The position numbers and the translations under genes were made by a program. The notes beneath the pieces are model-generated. The model was not told the DNA's origin, ran no database searches, and was given only the letters and a program-made list of their open reading frames with translations. From Alphaproteobacteria bacterium (GTDB lineage: Bacteria; Pseudomonadota; Alphaproteobacteria; UBA8366; GCA-2717185), in assembly GCA_021774435.1 (NCBI GenBank), contig JAJFJB010000195.1, positions 1-32,943 on the forward strand: a stretch of 32,943 nucleotides of DNA. Reading direction: 5' to 3'. Positions 7,401-15,587 of this stretch are shown piece by piece (the stretch's first letter is position 1; the number at the start of each line of letters is the position of its first letter).

Positions 7401-8324
7401 CTATCGTTCGAGGCGTGGATTGAGAACGTCGCGCAGCCGGTCGCCAACCAAATTGATGCTGACGATCGTAAATAAGAGCGCGATACCGGGGTAAATGCTG
7501 ATCCAGTATTTTCCGCTCAGCATGTATTCGAAGCCATTGGAAATCAGCAACCCAAGTGAAGGTTCGGTGACGGGCAGCCCGATGCCGAGAAAGGAGAGTG
7601 TCGCTTCCAGCGAAATCGCATTCGCAATCTGGACCGTTCCCACGACGATCAACGGAGGCAGGCAATTGGGTAAGAGGTGCCGAAAAACAATGCGTCGATG
7701 GCTCAGCGCGAGGCAAGCCGCCGCTTCGATATACTCCTTGCGCCGCTCCACGAGCGCGGTTCCTCGCACGGTCCGCGCAAAATAGGCCCACTGCACAACA
7801 ATCAGCGCGATGATGATTTTATCGACCCCCTTGCCCAGGGTTGCCAGTAACACGAGCGCAATCAGGATAGCCGGAAAGCTAAGTTGCAAATCGACGACTC
7901 GCATGATCAAGGTATCGACCCGGCCGCCAAAGTAAGCTGCAGTCAGTCCGACACAGACGCCAACCATCAAGGCAACAAAGCCGCTCATCGCGCCAACACC
8001 CAGGCTAATGCGCAGACCATAAAACATTGAGCTCAACATATCGCGCCCCATACCGTCGGTTCCGACGACGGCGGTAACGCCACTCATCATCTGCTTACCG
8101 GGCGCCAGGCGGGAGTCCATGATATCGACCGTTGCCAAGTCATAGGGATTGGTCGGTGAAAGCCACGGTGCAAATAGCGCTATAAATGCGACGATCAAAA
8201 CGCCAATCGCACCGGCAACCGCGACCTTGCTTTCACAGAAATCCGACACAAATCGCCGTAACGGTGAGATTCCGACGGGTTTCCCCGTTGGCTCGAGAAC
8301 TGTTTCGCTGGTCGTTGCTGTCAT
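7401..8324 (-). CDS. dppC: Dipeptide/oligopeptide ABC transporter permease (DppC type)
   Basis: The protein has 307 residues. It has a cytoplasmic N-terminus, a first membrane helix (about 33-53) and a periplasmic loop. A BPD_transp_1 core with further helices follows, for example around MSGFVALMVGVCVGLTAAY and LIALVLLATLG. The EAA loop that docks the ATPases is visible as IEAAACLALSHRRIVFRHLLPN, with an alanine-rich variant of the usual EAA-G pattern. The ATG overlaps the stop of the DppB-type permease gene by four bases, which implies coupled translation. Confidence 0.93.
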   Translation of the reverse strand: MTATTSETVLEPTGKPVGISPLRRFVSDFCESKVAVAGAIGVLIVAFIALFAPWLSPTNPYDLATVDIMDSRLAPGKQMMSGVTAVVGTDGMGRDMLSSMFYGLRISLGVGAMSGFVALMVGVCVGLTAAYFGGRVDTLIMRVVDLQLSFPAILIALVLLATLGKGVDKIIIALIVVQWAYFARTVRGTALVERRKEYIEAAACLALSHRRIVFRHLLPNCLPPLIVVGTVQIANAISLEATLSFLGIGLPVTEPSLGLLISNGFEYMLSGKYWISIYPGIALLFTIVSINLVGDRLRDVLNPRLER

Positions 8325-9298
8325 GCTTTTACATCCTGCAAGCGAACGCGCGGATCGAGCACCGAATACATGATATCGACCACGAGATTAATCACGATGA
8401 ACATGAAAACGATGATCATCAGATAGGCGACGATCACGGGACGGTCGAGTTGGTCGATCGACTCGATGATCAATTTTCCCATGCCCGGCCAGGCGAATAC
8501 CGTTTCCGTTACAACGGCGAAAGCGATGACGGACCCGAATTCCAAACCAAGAATGGTAACCACGGGAATCATAATGTTCTTCAAGACGTGAACCAGAATG
8601 ACCCGCTTCTCGCTCACGCCTTTGGCGCGCGCAAATTTGATGTAATCCTGATGAATCACTTCCTGTGTGCCTGCTCGTGAAAGTCGAATCACAAGAGAAA
8701 GCTTGAATAGCGCGAGATTGATCGCTGGCAACAAAATGTGGGAAAGCCCCTTCCACGATAGGAAGCTAACCTGCATGCCCAGAAATGCCGTCGTCTCCCC
8801 TCGCCCGCCGGATGGCAAGACTCCCAATACCACGGCAAAGAACATAATGAACATGATACCGACCCAGAAACTCGGCAGACTGAAGCCCAATATCGACCCC
8901 GTCATGATACTGCGGCCAGCAATCGAGTCCGGATGCAGCCCCGCCCACATGCCGAGTGGAATACCAAACACGATCGATAAGAACAGTGCGGCAAAGGCCA
9001 ATTCCATTGTGGCGGGCATACGCGCCAGAATGAGCTGCAGCGCCGGCTCGTTGAAAATGAACGAACTGCCAAGATCGCCTTTCAACGCGTTTATCAGAAA
9101 AAACCAATCTTGTTCGTGAATCGGCTTGTCGAGTCCCAGCGCGCGAATGGCTGCATCGATATCTTCCTGATCCGCTTCAGGATTGATCAGCATATCGATC
9201 GGATCGCCAATCAAGTAGACGCCCCCAAAGACCAGCAGCGACATCACCCAGATGACGACGACGCTCTGCAACAGCCTGCGTATGATGAAAACCGACAC
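8321..9298 (-). CDS. dppB: Dipeptide/oligopeptide ABC transporter permease (DppB type)
   Basis: The protein has 325 residues from a GTG at 9296-9298. An upstream in-frame TTG at 9346 was rejected because it lies inside a strong hairpin that separates this gene from the binding-protein gene. Starting at the GTG also places the family's usual first helix (IIRRLLQSVVVIWVMSLLVF) at the N-terminus. The DppB pattern is clear: a first helix, a large periplasmic loop containing IHEQDWFFLINALKGDLG, then the BPD_transp_1 core with ARAKGVSEKRVILVHVLKN as the EAA docking loop. It forms the translocation pore with the DppC-type permease. Confidence 0.9.
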   Translation of the reverse strand: MSVFIIRRLLQSVVVIWVMSLLVFGGVYLIGDPIDMLINPEADQEDIDAAIRALGLDKPIHEQDWFFLINALKGDLGSSFIFNEPALQLILARMPATMELAFAALFLSIVFGIPLGMWAGLHPDSIAGRSIMTGSILGFSLPSFWVGIMFIMFFAVVLGVLPSGGRGETTAFLGMQVSFLSWKGLSHILLPAINLALFKLSLVIRLSRAGTQEVIHQDYIKFARAKGVSEKRVILVHVLKNIMIPVVTILGLEFGSVIAFAVVTETVFAWPGMGKLIIESIDQLDRPVIVAYLMIIVFMFIVINLVVDIMYSVLDPRVRLQDVKA

Positions 9299-9327
9299 GG
9301 GCGCATCCCAAATTGCTTGAAATAGTA

Positions 9328-9355
9328 CCGGGCGGCCTGTTAACAAGCCGCCCGG
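9328..9355 (-). terminator. Intercistronic hairpin between binding-protein and permease genes
   Basis: There is a perfect 9-base inverted repeat, CCGGGCGGC at 9328-9336 and GCCGCCCGG at 9347-9355. The ten-base loop can pair further, to about twelve base pairs around a TTAA tip. On the transcribed minus strand it is followed by TACTATTT, a weak U-rich run. In transporter operons such hairpins often act as partial terminators or mRNA stabilisers, so that binding protein is made in excess over membrane parts. That function is inferred from position. Confidence 0.7.
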
Positions 9356-9370
9356 ATTAACGATCGTTCG

Positions 9371-10957
9371 TTACTTTACGACTTGGATATCCATCGCAAG
9401 CGTCCGTTCGTCGGTCCGCGCGTCGTAGCGTAGGCCCGGCCGCGTTGCCCAGGTATTGACTTGGTAGTGAAGCGGAATAATGCCCTGATCACCACCGATA
9501 CCGACTTCTGTCGCCTGCTGCAGTAGCGTACGGCGTTTTCCGTCATCGACGGTCGCCAAAGCCTTCACAACGAGCGCGTCCATTTTCGGGTTCGAATGCC
9601 GGCCCCGGTTCGACGCCCCATGGCCCTTCGACTTGTCATAGGTCGTCAGCAGGGACTTCAAAGGCGAAGACGCCTCCCCCGTGCCGGAACCCCAGCCAAC
9701 AAGAATGAAGCTGAATTCCGGCGACTTATCCGGCCCGCCGCGCGAAGCCCGTTTGAAGTAAACATTCTTCGGCATCGTAACGACTTTTGTCGGAATACCA
9801 CCGCGCGTCAGCATCTGCGCAATGGCTTCGCAGATTTTTGCGTCGTTGATGTAGCGATTGTTCGGCCCATGAATAGTCAAACCGAAGCCGTCACCCCAGC
9901 CGGCTTCCTTCAGCAGCTTCTTGGCAGCGGCCGGGTCATGCTTCTCCGGCGTCAGGTTCGGCGTGTGACCGAAAAAGGTCTCCGATACCAGTTGCCCTGC
10001 CGGGATCGCGACGCCTTCCATAACCCGTTCGACGATTGCAGGGCGATTGATCATCATCGAAATCGCCTTGCGCACCCGCACGTCCTTAAGCGGATTCTTG
10101 TCCATCGGATTGCCGTTCTTATCCGTCACGAACGGTGATTTATCCCGTTGTTGGTCCATGTGCAGATAGATCACGCGGTTCGAGATGCCTTGGCTCAGCT
10201 TTACCTTGGCGTTTTTCTTCAGCGTTTCGATATCTGCTGTCGGCACACCGTCAATCATATCGACATCGCCCGCCAACATCGCTGCAACCCGAGTCGGGGC
10301 GGAACTGATTGGCTTCAGAACGACCTTACTCCATTTCGGCTTGCCGCCCCAGTAATCGTCATTGCGCTTGAATTCGACGATATCGCCCTTTTGCCATTTC
10401 ACGAATTTATAGGGTCCGGTTCCGATGGCGGCCTTGCCAAGATTGAAGTCCTTTGTCTGCGCCCCCATCGCTGCCTTCTTCGAAATGATCAGGATGGTCG
10501 ACATTTCTGTCGCCATCAACGGGTACGGGTCTTTCGTGCTGACATGCACGGTGTAGTCGTCGACCTTCTTGAAGGTCTTCCCCTTGAGATAGGTTCCGAA
10601 GCTTGACGGGCTGTTCGGGACGTTCACGGCACGCTCCGCCGTAAATACCACGTCGTCGGCCGTGAACGGTGATCCGTCATGCCATTTCACACCCTTGCGG
10701 AGTTTGAACTCCCAGACCGTATCGCTGATCGGCTTCCAGGAAACTGCCAGCCCCGGCTTCAGGCGCTGTTTCGAATCCTGCTGAACCATCCTTTCATAAA
10801 CATGGCTAAGGAATCCGTTGTTCGGTCCCAAGTTATGGTAGTGCGGATCAATCGAACTTGGCTCTTGTGCAATTCCAATCCGAATTTCCTGCGCTGAGAC
10901 GCCTGCTGTCGCCAATAGCGCTGCGCCGGCGACGAGCGCCGTAAAAGTCTTCCTCAT
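9371..10957 (-). CDS. dppA: Periplasmic peptide-binding protein of ABC transporter (SBP_bac_5)
   Basis: The protein has 528 residues from the ATG at 10955-10957, which has a GGAG ribosome-binding site and opens a clear signal peptide (RKTFTALVAGAALLATAGVSA, cut before QE). The mature protein fits the family 5 solute-binding fold. It has an N-terminal RIGIAQEPSSIDPHYHN segment, a WEFKLRKGVKWHDGSPFTADDV segment (the family signature) and a GTGPYKFVKW segment. It delivers ligand to the DppBC permeases encoded next. The family also binds nickel, oligopeptides, opines and glutathione, so the ligand cannot be read from sequence. It is the first gene of the operon. Confidence 0.93.
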   Translation of the reverse strand: MRKTFTALVAGAALLATAGVSAQEIRIGIAQEPSSIDPHYHNLGPNNGFLSHVYERMVQQDSKQRLKPGLAVSWKPISDTVWEFKLRKGVKWHDGSPFTADDVVFTAERAVNVPNSPSSFGTYLKGKTFKKVDDYTVHVSTKDPYPLMATEMSTILIISKKAAMGAQTKDFNLGKAAIGTGPYKFVKWQKGDIVEFKRNDDYWGGKPKWSKVVLKPISSAPTRVAAMLAGDVDMIDGVPTADIETLKKNAKVKLSQGISNRVIYLHMDQQRDKSPFVTDKNGNPMDKNPLKDVRVRKAISMMINRPAIVERVMEGVAIPAGQLVSETFFGHTPNLTPEKHDPAAAKKLLKEAGWGDGFGLTIHGPNNRYINDAKICEAIAQMLTRGGIPTKVVTMPKNVYFKRASRGGPDKSPEFSFILVGWGSGTGEASSPLKSLLTTYDKSKGHGASNRGRHSNPKMDALVVKALATVDDGKRRTLLQQATEVGIGGDQGIIPLHYQVNTWATRPGLRYDARTDERTLAMDIQVVK

Positions 10958-11265
10958 TTCACTAAACTCCCTGTGACACGCTGGACGCGTCGTCCACGGC
11001 CGGCACACACTTAGCGCCATCCCGCGATCCGAATTGCATTCCTGCGTAATATGGCTGCATTACAGGTACCATTTTGGTCTATCAAGCAAAGAATGGACCA
11101 CAAGTAGGTCGTTCTGGCAACTCATGAGTGCACCGGCAAGAAATAAAGCATTGTGATAGGTGAAAAGCTGCCGAAAAACCATCAACGGGCTATAGTCGCA
11201 TTGCTGAAAACAGCGTATGGCAAACGCCGTTTGACCATGATCAAAAGATAGGCAAAATAACGTCA
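10958..11265. other. Divergent control region between peptide-transporter operon and deacylase gene
   Basis: This 308-base stretch has no convincing gene. It must carry the promoter of the transporter operon (leftward) and of the deacylase gene (rightward). Rightward, TTGACC at 11231-11236 resembles a -35 element, but the matching -10 would fall at about 11254-11260 (AAAATAA). That would place the RNA start at or next to the ATG at 11266, implying a leaderless or very short-leader transcript. No ribosome-binding sequence is seen before that ATG, which agrees with this reading. Leftward I find no clear promoter. Confidence 0.35.
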
Positions 11266-12213
11266 ATGACGATAAAAGTCGCTCTCACGCCACCCGATAT
11301 TTCCGCCTACCAAACCGGCAATATCGGCATCGATTATTATACAACATTCGACAGCGGCAAGCCTGGGCCCCATGTCCTCGTAAACGCAGTGACCCACGGC
11401 AACGAACTCTGCGGCGCGATCGTCGTCGATTTCCTATACCGGCACGACGTTCGGCCAACTCGTGGTAAACTTTCATTAGGCTTCGCAAACTACATGGCCT
11501 TTCTGCGATTCAATGCGGCGAGCCCAACTGCGTCCCGGTATGTCGATGAGGACTTTAATCGCCTTTGGTCCGTTGATGTTCTCGACGGCCCGCGCGACTC
11601 CGTTGAACTTCGGCGCGCGCGCGCCATTCGCCCCTTTATCGATACGGTAGATCTGCTTCTCGATCTCCACTCGATGCAGCAATCAAGTCCCCCCTTGATG
11701 CTGTGCGGCCCGCTCGAAAAAGGCCGCATTTTCGCAAAGGGTGTGGGCGTTCCCGTCCACGTCGTTGCGGACGAGGGCCATGCAGCGGGGAAAAGAATGC
11801 GGGATTATGGCGCGTTTGGGGAACCGGACAGCGCGAAAAATGCCCTATTGATCGAGTGCGGGCAGCACTGGGAAGAAGAGAGTGCGAATGTCGCTTTGGA
11901 GACGACCATAAGATTCCTGAAGCATGCCGACGTTATCGAGCCGGACTTCGCGGAAAAACATCTGACAGCGAACACGCCGCTACGGCAGAAATTCATCGAA
12001 GTAACACAAGCCGTGACGGTCCGCAGCAGTGAGTTTTCTTTCATCGAACCGTTCAAAGGCCTCGAGATCATTCCCAAGAAAGGTGATCTGATCGGATTTG
12101 ACGGCGATACACAAGTGTCCGCTCCATACGACAATTGTGTATTGATTATGCCGTCGCAGCGCCTAATTCCTGGCCAGACCGCGGTCCGGCTAGGCCGACT
12201 TCTGGCCGATTAA
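11266..12213 (+). CDS. Succinylglutamate desuccinylase/aspartoacylase family zinc hydrolase
   Basis: The protein has 315 residues. The family is an M14-like zinc carboxypeptidase fold that removes acyl groups from N-acyl amino acids. Expected zinc ligands are visible as H44 and E47 in THGNE and H136 in LLLDLHS. An R100-containing DEDFNRLW segment matches the substrate-carboxylate-binding region, and E198 in LLIECGQHW matches the catalytic glutamate region. The C-terminal domain (about 225-315) is the usual beta-rich extension. There is no clear Shine-Dalgarno sequence. The other arginine-succinyltransferase (ast) genes are absent, so the substrate is open. Because it is divergent from a peptide importer ending in an N-formylglutamate amidohydrolase gene, a role in de-blocking imported N-acyl amino acids is plausible. 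Confidence 0.88.
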   Translation: MTIKVALTPPDISAYQTGNIGIDYYTTFDSGKPGPHVLVNAVTHGNELCGAIVVDFLYRHDVRPTRGKLSLGFANYMAFLRFNAASPTASRYVDEDFNRLWSVDVLDGPRDSVELRRARAIRPFIDTVDLLLDLHSMQQSSPPLMLCGPLEKGRIFAKGVGVPVHVVADEGHAAGKRMRDYGAFGEPDSAKNALLIECGQHWEEESANVALETTIRFLKHADVIEPDFAEKHLTANTPLRQKFIEVTQAVTVRSSEFSFIEPFKGLEIIPKKGDLIGFDGDTQVSAPYDNCVLIMPSQRLIPGQTAVRLGRLLAD

Positions 12214-12251
12214 ATTGTTGGGAATAGGTATGGCCAACTCACTTATCGGCC
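12204..12251. terminator. Nested inverted repeats between convergent genes
   Basis: GGCCGAT at 12204-12210 pairs with ATCGGCC at 12245-12251. Inside them GTTGG at 12217-12221 pairs with CCAAC at 12234-12238. The structure spans the ends of the deacylase and acyl-CoA synthetase genes, where a bidirectional terminator would be expected. There is no T-run on either side, so it is only a weak candidate. Confidence 0.3.
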
Positions 12252-13774
12252 GCGACCTTTACGGCTTCAGCATCTGTGTCCCGTAGCTCGGTTTTCAGAA
12301 CCTTACCATAATTATTCTTAGGCAATTCATCGACAAACCGGTAGTCCTTGGGGCGTTTGAAACGCGCGATGTTCTCAACACAATACGCGTCAAGGGCTGA
12401 CGGATCCGGGGCGTTGTTCAACGGCACGACATACGCGACGACGACTTCTCCCCACTCGGGATGTGGCCGACCGATGACGGAAACCTCCGCAATTTCCGCA
12501 TGGCGCAGAAGCACCTCTTCGATTTCACGTGGATAGATATTGGTGCCGCCGGAGATGATCATGTCTTTCGACCTGTCCTTCAACGTTAAAAAACCATCTG
12601 TATCGAACGATCCAACATCGCCCGTGTGCAACCAGCCACCCCGCAAGGTTTCCGCCGTTGCTTCCGGATTGCCCCAATAGCCATTCATCACGGAGTCGCC
12701 ACGAACCAAGATCTCGCCCGCTTCGCCGGCCGGCAAAAAATTGTCATCCGTATCTGCAACGCGGACTTCCACAATACTTTGCGCAGTGCCAACGGACCCA
12801 AGCCGCTCCAGCCACCGAGGATGCGTGTTATCTGCATGAACCTGCGCCGACAGCGCTGTAATCGTCATCGGACTTTCGCCCTGGCCATAAAGTTGCGCCA
12901 GTTTAGGGCCGAACCGCTCCAACGCCGCGCGAGAGTCCTCGACATACATCGGGCCACCGCCATACTGAATCTGTTTGAGGTTCGTTGAATCGACATCATC
13001 ATGGTAGTCGAGCAGCCGCTTTACCATTGTCGGAGCCGCGAAAAACACCAACCCAGGCCAATGACCGATGATCTCGAAAACCTCAGCCGGTTGAAAACTA
13101 CCGCTCTCCGGCAGGACATGGCAGGACGCCTGTGTCACATGGGCGAGCCCGTACAACCCGGAGCCGTGGCTCATGGGGGCGGCGTGCAGGGTCGCGTTCC
13201 AAGGTGCGCCCTGATCCATATCGGCAAAGTAACAGAATATCGCGGCGAGCAAGTTGCGATGGCTCAACTCCGCACCTTTTGGCCGACCTGTCGTACCGCT
13301 CGTATAAAAAAGCCAAGCGGCATCCTGAGGCGCGCGCGTCACACACGGAATCGCATCCGTTTCCAGTACGCTTTTATATTCGTCACTACCGACCTCCAGG
13401 ACCCGCTCAAGCGCATCGCCTTGCAGTGATGAAATAGTTTCCGCAAGGTCGACCGTCACAAAGCAAATTCGGGCGCCACTATTTTCTAGAATATAGTTGA
13501 ATTCTGTTTTATGGAGCTTGGCGTTTATAGGAACCGCGACTAAACCCGCATGCCAACAACCATAAAGGACCTCCAGGAACTCAGGGCAATTTTTCATCGC
13601 CAATGCAACCCGGTCTCCCGCGGCGAGACCGTATGTTGTCCGCAACGCCCCTGCAATTCGCGCCGCCCTATCCGCCAGTACAGAATAGTTCAGTAATACG
13701 TTTCCACCACGTGCGACAGCGGGCCGGTCGCCCCGCGAAGCGCCGGCTCGAACAAGGTGGTTGGCAATATTCAT
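12239..13774 (-). CDS. AMP-forming acyl-CoA synthetase
   Basis: The protein has 511 residues, a normal length for the ANL adenylating superfamily. The phosphate-binding loop YTSGTTGRPKG is at 157-167. Further motifs are YGGGPMY, the aromatic-acid YGQGESPMT loop, the hinge region TGDVGSFDTDGFLTLKDRSK and the C-terminal catalytic lysine in NNYGKVLK. It activates a carboxylic acid as an acyl-adenylate and transfers it to CoA; chain length and substrate cannot be read safely. The ATG at 13772-13774 has a GGAGGAG sequence about ten bases upstream. The gene is divergent from the rhomboid gene and convergent with the deacylase gene, and seems to stand alone. Confidence 0.92.
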   Translation of the reverse strand: MNIANHLVRAGASRGDRPAVARGGNVLLNYSVLADRAARIAGALRTTYGLAAGDRVALAMKNCPEFLEVLYGCWHAGLVAVPINAKLHKTEFNYILENSGARICFVTVDLAETISSLQGDALERVLEVGSDEYKSVLETDAIPCVTRAPQDAAWLFYTSGTTGRPKGAELSHRNLLAAIFCYFADMDQGAPWNATLHAAPMSHGSGLYGLAHVTQASCHVLPESGSFQPAEVFEIIGHWPGLVFFAAPTMVKRLLDYHDDVDSTNLKQIQYGGGPMYVEDSRAALERFGPKLAQLYGQGESPMTITALSAQVHADNTHPRWLERLGSVGTAQSIVEVRVADTDDNFLPAGEAGEILVRGDSVMNGYWGNPEATAETLRGGWLHTGDVGSFDTDGFLTLKDRSKDMIISGGTNIYPREIEEVLLRHAEIAEVSVIGRPHPEWGEVVVAYVVPLNNAPDPSALDAYCVENIARFKRPKDYRFVDELPKNNYGKVLKTELRDTDAEAVKVAADK

Positions 13775-13885
13775 GAAACGAATTCTCCTCCAATTAGGTC
13801 AGGGAATCTTGCCGACACGCAGCCGTCATGGCAAGTTCGCGACAATGCCTTCCCTGCCAATCAAAATGACGAGCCTAAACCTATA

Positions 13886-14566
13886 GTGCGAATTCCGGTT
13901 AAACCGCGTCCCGTGCCGATCTTCAATACGTCCCCGATGGTCGCCCGGCTTGTCACCGCATCTGTCATCATTCATATCGTCGTGGTGCTCTTGCCAGTGC
14001 CTGTCGCCATTGAGCTGATCGAAAGATTTGCATTCGTGTCTGCGCGCTATACGGTTCTTGGCGCCTGGCAATTCGACATAATCGCATTTGTCATGGGGCC
14101 GTTTACCCATCTATTTCTGCACGGTGGATTTATACACCTGTTGTTGAATATGGCGATGCTCCTGGCATTCGGCACGCCAATTGAACGCCGCCTCTCTGCG
14201 GCATCCTTCATTTGTCTCTATATTCTATGTGGCTTGGCTGGCGCCTTTCTTTATGCCGTGTTCCACCCTGATACGACGGTTCCGCTACTGGGGGCATCGG
14301 GTGCCATTTCCGGAATGGTTGGCGCCGTGGGCCGCATCAGCCTCTCCGGTCAGCCAGAAAACGGCATGCCATTTCGCACCAGATCAACTGCACTAACGTT
14401 TGTAGTTCTCTGGTTGGTGTTCAACTTCATATTTGGCGTCATTGGCATGGGGCTCTTTGGGATGGAGGGTGAAGTCGCCTGGGAAGCGCATCTTGGCGGG
14501 TTTATCGCCGGATTTGCATTGATGAGCATTTTTGGCACACGGCTCCCGCTCAACACTGGCCTTTGA
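13886..14566 (+). CDS. Rhomboid-family intramembrane serine protease
   Basis: The frame is open from 13757. I place the start at the GTG at 13886 (226 residues) because an earlier start would overlap the start and ribosome-binding site of the divergent acyl-CoA synthetase gene; a TTG at 13757 preceded by AAGGTGG remains possible. The protein has about six membrane helices. Rhomboid features are the HLFLHGGFIHLLLNM helix with its oxyanion-side H and N, the catalytic serine in GASGAISG, and the partner histidine in EAHLGGFIAGF. Rhomboids cut membrane proteins within or near the bilayer. The natural substrate is unknown. No linked gene suggests one. Confidence 0.87.
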   Translation: MRIPVKPRPVPIFNTSPMVARLVTASVIIHIVVVLLPVPVAIELIERFAFVSARYTVLGAWQFDIIAFVMGPFTHLFLHGGFIHLLLNMAMLLAFGTPIERRLSAASFICLYILCGLAGAFLYAVFHPDTTVPLLGASGAISGMVGAVGRISLSGQPENGMPFRTRSTALTFVVLWLVFNFIFGVIGMGLFGMEGEVAWEAHLGGFIAGFALMSIFGTRLPLNTGL

Positions 14567-14627
14567 GCGCGGCGCAGCCATATGTAATATCACGTAAACA
14601 CTATGAATTGTGGAAGAGGTCTTGATC

Positions 14628-15218
14628 ATGGACGCGATGGAAAACTTGATGTCTCGCAACTCGGTTCCGCCGAAATTGTTGTCCGAGCCAGCGCCCGACG
14701 ACAACGTTTTGCAGGAAATCCTCGACACGGCGGTTCGCGCTCCGGATCACGGCGCAATCCAGCCATGGCGCTTCCATATCGTTCGCGGCGAAGCGCGCGC
14801 CAAATTGGGAGAGATCTTTGTTGAAGCGCTCCTCAAACGTGAGCCGGACGCGCCGGAAGCTGCGATTACGAAAGAGCGCAACAGGACCAGTTTTGCCCCG
14901 CTCGTAATCGTCACATGCGCAAAAGTAACGACCGATCATCCTAATGTTCCGCCCGTGGAGCAGATCGTCTCTACCGGTGCTGCAATCCAGAATATTATGA
15001 ATGCGGCCCACTCAAAGGGATTTGGAAGTTTCCTGTCGACGGGCAAAAACGCCCGTGATCCGCATGTAAAACAAGCTTTCAATTTATCCGACGACGACGA
15101 GATTGTTGGCTTTGTCTACCTCGGTACGCCCAAACCTGGCCTCAGCGACAAACCCCGTCCCGAAGCTGCCGAATTCTGCACGGAGTGGACGGGGCCAATC
15201 GCCGCAGCCGCGGAATAA
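14628..15218 (+). CDS. Nitroreductase-family flavoprotein (YdjA-like)
   Basis: The protein has 196 residues from the ATG at 14628, chosen because an AGAGG sequence lies about ten bases upstream; an in-frame GTG at 14610 is the alternative. The FMN-binding pattern of the minimal nitroreductases is seen: RNSVPPKLL near the N-terminus, APDHGAIQPWRFHIV and the central helix EQIVSTGAAIQNIMNAAHSKG. A GFVYLGTPK strand lies close to the C-terminus. The short length and SVPPKLL start match the YdjA group, which lacks the extra domain of larger nitroreductases. Such enzymes reduce nitro compounds or quinones with NAD(P)H; the physiological substrate is unknown. It follows the rhomboid gene by about 60 bases and could be cotranscribed. 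Confidence 0.88.
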   Translation: MDAMENLMSRNSVPPKLLSEPAPDDNVLQEILDTAVRAPDHGAIQPWRFHIVRGEARAKLGEIFVEALLKREPDAPEAAITKERNRTSFAPLVIVTCAKVTTDHPNVPPVEQIVSTGAAIQNIMNAAHSKGFGSFLSTGKNARDPHVKQAFNLSDDDEIVGFVYLGTPKPGLSDKPRPEAAEFCTEWTGPIAAAAE

Positions 15219-15247
15219 ATCGATTCCAGGCGAAAACGCGTCCGATG

Positions 15248-15514
15248 TTATTTGACGCAGTCGAACTCCGCCACGTTCGTTTGCGGGATCAGACCGTAGT
15301 TCGATTGACGCGGCCCTTTACGAGCGAGTACCGCACGTTTGCCGAAATTGCTGCAATGATCATTCGCCTTCCATTCAGCGACACCAAATTGGTGCGTCGT
15401 GTATTCGATGGTAATACCGAACTCGTCGCCTGATTTGACGGCACACGCGCCAAGTAATAGCGCAGTTGCAACAACCATAATGAAATAACGAATGTGGGTA
15501 GGGCGAGCGCGCAC
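15248..15514 (-). CDS. Small predicted outer-membrane lipoprotein
   Basis: The protein has 88 residues and starts at a GTG (15512-15514) preceded by AAAAGG. The N-terminus is a signal sequence ending in a perfect lipobox, LGAC, with lipidation at Cys24; the following Ala predicts outer-membrane sorting. The mature part is only about 65 residues and carries two further cysteines (in DHCSNFG and EFDCVK), suggesting a single disulfide bond. I do not recognise a named family. It is convergent with the nitroreductase gene and has its own upstream region before alanine dehydrogenase. Confidence 0.68.
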   Translation of the reverse strand: MRARPTHIRYFIMVVATALLLGACAVKSGDEFGITIEYTTHQFGVAEWKANDHCSNFGKRAVLARKGPRQSNYGLIPQTNVAEFDCVK

Positions 15515-15587
15515 GGATTACCTTTTGCAGAAACGAACACAACGCTGATATGGGGGTTCTAATACGCTATTCAATTGTCACCGTGCG

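Noticed and set aside
8186..8680. A 164-codon plus-strand frame, with others at 9596-10138 and 10148-10606
   Set aside because: They are antisense to the permease and binding-protein genes and give His/Arg/Asp-rich low-complexity translations typical of shadows.
11060..11266. A 68-codon minus-strand frame in the region between the transporter and deacylase genes
   Set aside because: There is no ribosome-binding site or domain pattern and it would occupy the needed promoter region.
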